The notes under the pieces were generated by a model. That model was not told the origin of the DNA, searched no databases, and was given only the letters and a program-made list of their open reading frames with translations. Shown one piece after another: positions 61,722 to 64,000 of a stretch of DNA of 64,000 nt. The stretch is from NCBI RefSeq assembly GCF_017313225.1, contig NZ_JAFLNE010000009.1, positions 1-64,000 on the forward strand. Direction: 5' to 3'. The stretch is from Allomuricauda sp. CAU 1633. Its GTDB lineage: Bacteria; Bacteroidota; Bacteroidia; Flavobacteriales; Flavobacteriaceae. Position numbers and translations under genes: made by a program. How positions within the stretch are numbered: position 1 is the first letter of the stretch; every line of letters starts with the position of its first letter.

Positions 61722-63839
61722 ATGAAACTTAAGAATATGAAAGTGCAAAAGGCTTTTCAATATGTAAATTACTTGTGGGACGAAAAAAAAGCAGCTGAAC
61801 TTGGAGATGACCAAGTGGCACTTTTTCTATATAGATCCAACATTTTGGGGAGCGACCTTAGAATAACCAATTACGGTGGAGGAAACACAAGCTGCAAGAC
61901 CTTTGAAAAAGACCCATTGACCAATGAAGAAGTTGAGGTAATGTGGATAAAGGGATCGGGTGGCGATATTGGAACTCTTACTCGTTCTGGTATTGCAGGA
62001 TTGTATACTGAAAGATTACGAAATTTAAAGAATGTTTACGGAGGCTTAAGCGATGAAGATCGTATGGTTGGACTATTTAACCATTGTATCTATGATTTGG
62101 ATAGCAGGGCACCATCCATAGACACCCCATTGCATGGGTTGCTTCCATTTGAACACATAGACCACTTGCATCCTGATGCTTTGATAGCAGTGGCCGCTGC
62201 AAAAGACAGTGAAAAAATAACCAAAGAAATCTGGGGAGATACCATGGGTTGGGTCCCATGGCAACGCCCAGGATTTGATTTGGCACTTCAATTGGAAAAA
62301 TGCCTAAATGACAATCCAGGAATCAGGGGAATTGTTTTAGGCAGCCACGGATTGTTTACTTGGGGAGATACTTCTTATGAGTGCTATATGAACAGTTTGG
62401 ATGTCATTGAAACGGCATCGGAATACATAGAAAAGAAGGTCAAGGCGCAGGGCAATGTTTTTGGAGGACAAAAGACAGAGAGTCTGCCCAAAGAAGAACG
62501 TATTGAAAAAGCTTCGCAACTTGCTCCGATTTTAAGAGGACTTTGTTCTTCAGAGAACAGAATGGTAGGTCACTTCACGGATGATGACAAGGTGTTGGAA
62601 TTCATCAACAGTAACGACTTGGGAAAACTGGCCCCAATGGGTACATCTTGCCCAGATCATTTTTTGAGAACAAAAATCCAACCATTGGTATTGGATTTGG
62701 ATACTTCAGAAGATATCTCCGATACAGAAGCGGTCTTGAAAAAATTAAATCCAGCTTTTGATCAGTACAGAAAAGAATATAAAGCGTATTATGAAAGCTG
62801 TAAAAAGGAAAACAGCCCTGCCATGCGCGATGCAAACCCGGTGATTATCCTTTATCCTGGAGTGGGTATGTTCTCTTTTGCAAAAAATAAACAAACGGCA
62901 CGTGTGGCCAGTGAATTTTATATCAATGCCATAAATGTAATGAGGGGTGCAGAGGCAATAACCCAGTACACTTCTTTACCAAGACAAGAAGCTTTTGATA
63001 TTGAATATTGGTTGCTGGAAGAAGCCAAGCTCCAAAGAATGCCAAAGGAAAAACCCTTGTCAAGAAAAGTGGCTTTGGTAACTGGAGCAGGTGGCGGAAT
63101 TGGAAAAGCCATTGCCGATAAGTTAGCGGCAGAAGGGGCCAATGTGGTACTATCTGATATTGCAGAAGATAGATTGAAAGAGGTGAATGCAACCTATGCC
63201 AAAGATATTTCAACCTATACCGTTTGCGATGTTACCGATTCGGAATCCATTGCTAATGCTTATAAGAGAGCGTGTCTTGAATTTGGTGGAGTAGACATTG
63301 TGGTGCACAGTGCGGGCCTTGCTATCTCCAAATCATTGGAAGATACCACGGAGAAAGACTGGGACCTTCTTCAAAATGTGTTGGTAAAAGGTCAGTTTGA
63401 ATTGGCAAAACAAGCCGTTTCCATTCTAAGAAAGCAAAGCTTAGGAGGTGATATTATTCATATAGCCAGTAAGAACGGATTGGTCTCTGGACCCAACAAT
63501 GTGGGCTATGGAACTGCGAAGGCTGCACAGCAGCACATGACCAGATTGTTGGCCGCCGAATTGGGAAAAGATAAAATAAGAGTGAATACAGTGAATCCGG
63601 ATGGAGTAATTGTAGGCAGTAAAATTTGGGAGGGAAATTGGGCTGAAGGAAGGGCCAAGGCCTATGGAATTGCTGTTGAGGAGTTACCCGCCCATTATGC
63701 CAAAAGAAATTTGTTGAACGAGATAATCTACCCTGCTGATATTGCCAATGGGGTGTTTTCATTGGTCGGAATATTGGACAAATCCACAGGAAACATAATT
63801 AATGTGGACGGCGGTATGGCCAATGCATTTGTAAGATAA
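61722..63839 (+). CDS. rhaEW: bifunctional rhamnulose-1-phosphate aldolase / lactaldehyde dehydrogenase
   Basis: The 705-residue cytosolic protein joins a class II aldolase (about 25-430) to a short-chain dehydrogenase (about 440-705). The aldolase part shows GGGNTSCKTF, the metal-site HLHPDALIAVAAAKDSE near residue 147 and LGSHGLFTWGD. The dehydrogenase part shows VTGAGGGIGKAIADKLAAEGANV near 452, HSAGLA, the Ser of HIASKNG and the YGTAKAA Tyr/Lys near 592-596. The first cleaves rhamnulose-1-phosphate to dihydroxyacetone phosphate and L-lactaldehyde; the second oxidises the lactaldehyde. Another in-frame ATG lies 15 bp inside. A terminator follows, then the isomerase gene. Confidence 0.93.
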   Translation: MKLKNMKVQKAFQYVNYLWDEKKAAELGDDQVALFLYRSNILGSDLRITNYGGGNTSCKTFEKDPLTNEEVEVMWIKGSGGDIGTLTRSGIAGLYTERLRNLKNVYGGLSDEDRMVGLFNHCIYDLDSRAPSIDTPLHGLLPFEHIDHLHPDALIAVAAAKDSEKITKEIWGDTMGWVPWQRPGFDLALQLEKCLNDNPGIRGIVLGSHGLFTWGDTSYECYMNSLDVIETASEYIEKKVKAQGNVFGGQKTESLPKEERIEKASQLAPILRGLCSSENRMVGHFTDDDKVLEFINSNDLGKLAPMGTSCPDHFLRTKIQPLVLDLDTSEDISDTEAVLKKLNPAFDQYRKEYKAYYESCKKENSPAMRDANPVIILYPGVGMFSFAKNKQTARVASEFYINAINVMRGAEAITQYTSLPRQEAFDIEYWLLEEAKLQRMPKEKPLSRKVALVTGAGGGIGKAIADKLAAEGANVVLSDIAEDRLKEVNATYAKDISTYTVCDVTDSESIANAYKRACLEFGGVDIVVHSAGLAISKSLEDTTEKDWDLLQNVLVKGQFELAKQAVSILRKQSLGGDIIHIASKNGLVSGPNNVGYGTAKAAQQHMTRLLAAELGKDKIRVNTVNPDGVIVGSKIWEGNWAEGRAKAYGIAVEELPAHYAKRNLLNEIIYPADIANGVFSLVGILDKSTGNIINVDGGMANAFVR

Positions 63840-63869
63840 GTTTAGTTTGAGTTAGTTTTAGTTGTAAAG

Positions 63870-63906
63870 AGCTTCCAAGGATGGTTAAACTTTGGGAGCT
63901 TTTTTC
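63870..63906 (+). terminator. intrinsic terminator after rhaEW
   Basis: AGCTTCCAAGG (63870-63880) pairs over 11 positions (two wobbles) with CTTTGGGAGCT (63890-63900) around a 9-base loop and runs directly into T's. It could end or attenuate transcription between rhaEW and the isomerase gene 17 bp further on. Confidence 0.7.
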
Positions 63907-63922
63907 TAAATTAAAAAATGTT

Positions 63923-64000
63923 ATGCAGATAGATAAAGAACAGATAGAAGACCTAAACAAGAGCGGGTTGGCCAATCATAAAGCAAGTTTTGATTTTTTG
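63923..64000 (+). CDS. putative L-rhamnose isomerase, N-terminal 26 codons (cut by window edge)
   Basis: The ATG at 63923 opens a frame reading MQIDKEQIEDLNKSGLANHK and on to the edge without a stop. The start resembles the N-terminus of RhaI-type L-rhamnose isomerases of Bacteroidota, and the position after rhaEW fits. An earlier ATG (63918) is followed by a stop after three codons. With so little sequence the assignment rests mainly on neighbourhood. Confidence 0.5.
   Translation, partial: MQIDKEQIEDLNKSGLANHKASFDFL

Overview
The window looks like a marine Flavobacteriia/Flavobacteriaceae chromosome (Bacteroidota). The grounds are a SusC/SusD pair, many lipoproteins with Bacteroidota-type lipoboxes, AT-rich ribosome-binding regions without strong Shine-Dalgarno sites, and a Bacteroidota-type tyrosine integrase. 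It has two parts: the right part of an integrated mobile island (1 to about 15,330) and a large pectin/rhamnogalacturonan utilisation locus running into L-rhamnose catabolism (about 15,440 to the right edge).

Island. The left edge cuts an IS3-family insertion sequence. Next, on the minus strand, comes a compact defence operon: a small unknown protein, a fused nuclease-methyltransferase (HSDR_N-like domain plus N6-adenine methylase), a protein joining a DGQHR/DndB-like domain to a TIR/deoxyribosyltransferase-like domain, an HsdS specificity subunit, and an Mrr-type endonuclease split by a frameshift. The three core genes overlap by a few bases. No HsdR helicase is present, so the layout is closer to BcgI-type systems than to classical type I. 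The rest of the island holds three envelope proteins (lipoprotein, HExxH membrane protein, TonB-C protein), an 820-bp gap dense in inverted repeats, a small TraB/ChaN-like protein, a phospholipase-D-fold nuclease between two copies of a hairpin repeat, a zinc-metallopeptidase-like gene, and an integration module (HTH/excisionase-like protein, unknown protein, tyrosine integrase). Beside the integrase lies only the 3' part of a tRNA-Pro(TGG) gene, which marks the attachment site. The intact tRNA should lie left of the window.

Pectin locus. Blocks of co-oriented genes encode three GH28 enzymes, four GH88/GH105 unsaturated-uronyl hydrolases, a PL22 oligogalacturonate lyase, GH106 and GH78 rhamnosidases, a two-domain GH43, a GH2, a GH115 alpha-glucuronidase, a CE15 esterase, two CE8 pectin methylesterases, three CE12-type acetylesterase genes (one with two catalytic domains), two DUF4861 and two DUF1080 proteins, a bicupin and a Gfo/Idh oxidoreductase, around one SusC/SusD pair. 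No endo-acting pectate or rhamnogalacturonan lyase is visible. The set fits stepwise removal of methyl and acetyl esters, cleavage of the galacturonan or rhamnogalacturonan backbone, trimming of rhamnose, galactose/arabinose and glucuronate side groups, and uptake.

Rhamnose end. RhaM mutarotase (inside the locus), a bifunctional rhamnulose-1-phosphate aldolase/lactaldehyde dehydrogenase and the first 26 codons of a putative L-rhamnose isomerase link backbone breakdown to central metabolism. A GntR-type regulator with a LacI-like sensor domain sits beside them. Three copies of a near-identical 20-bp palindrome centred on TAATCGATTA lie before the first GH28 gene, between the divergent Gfo/Idh and GH105 genes, and between the regulator and the aldolase gene, which suggests one regulon.
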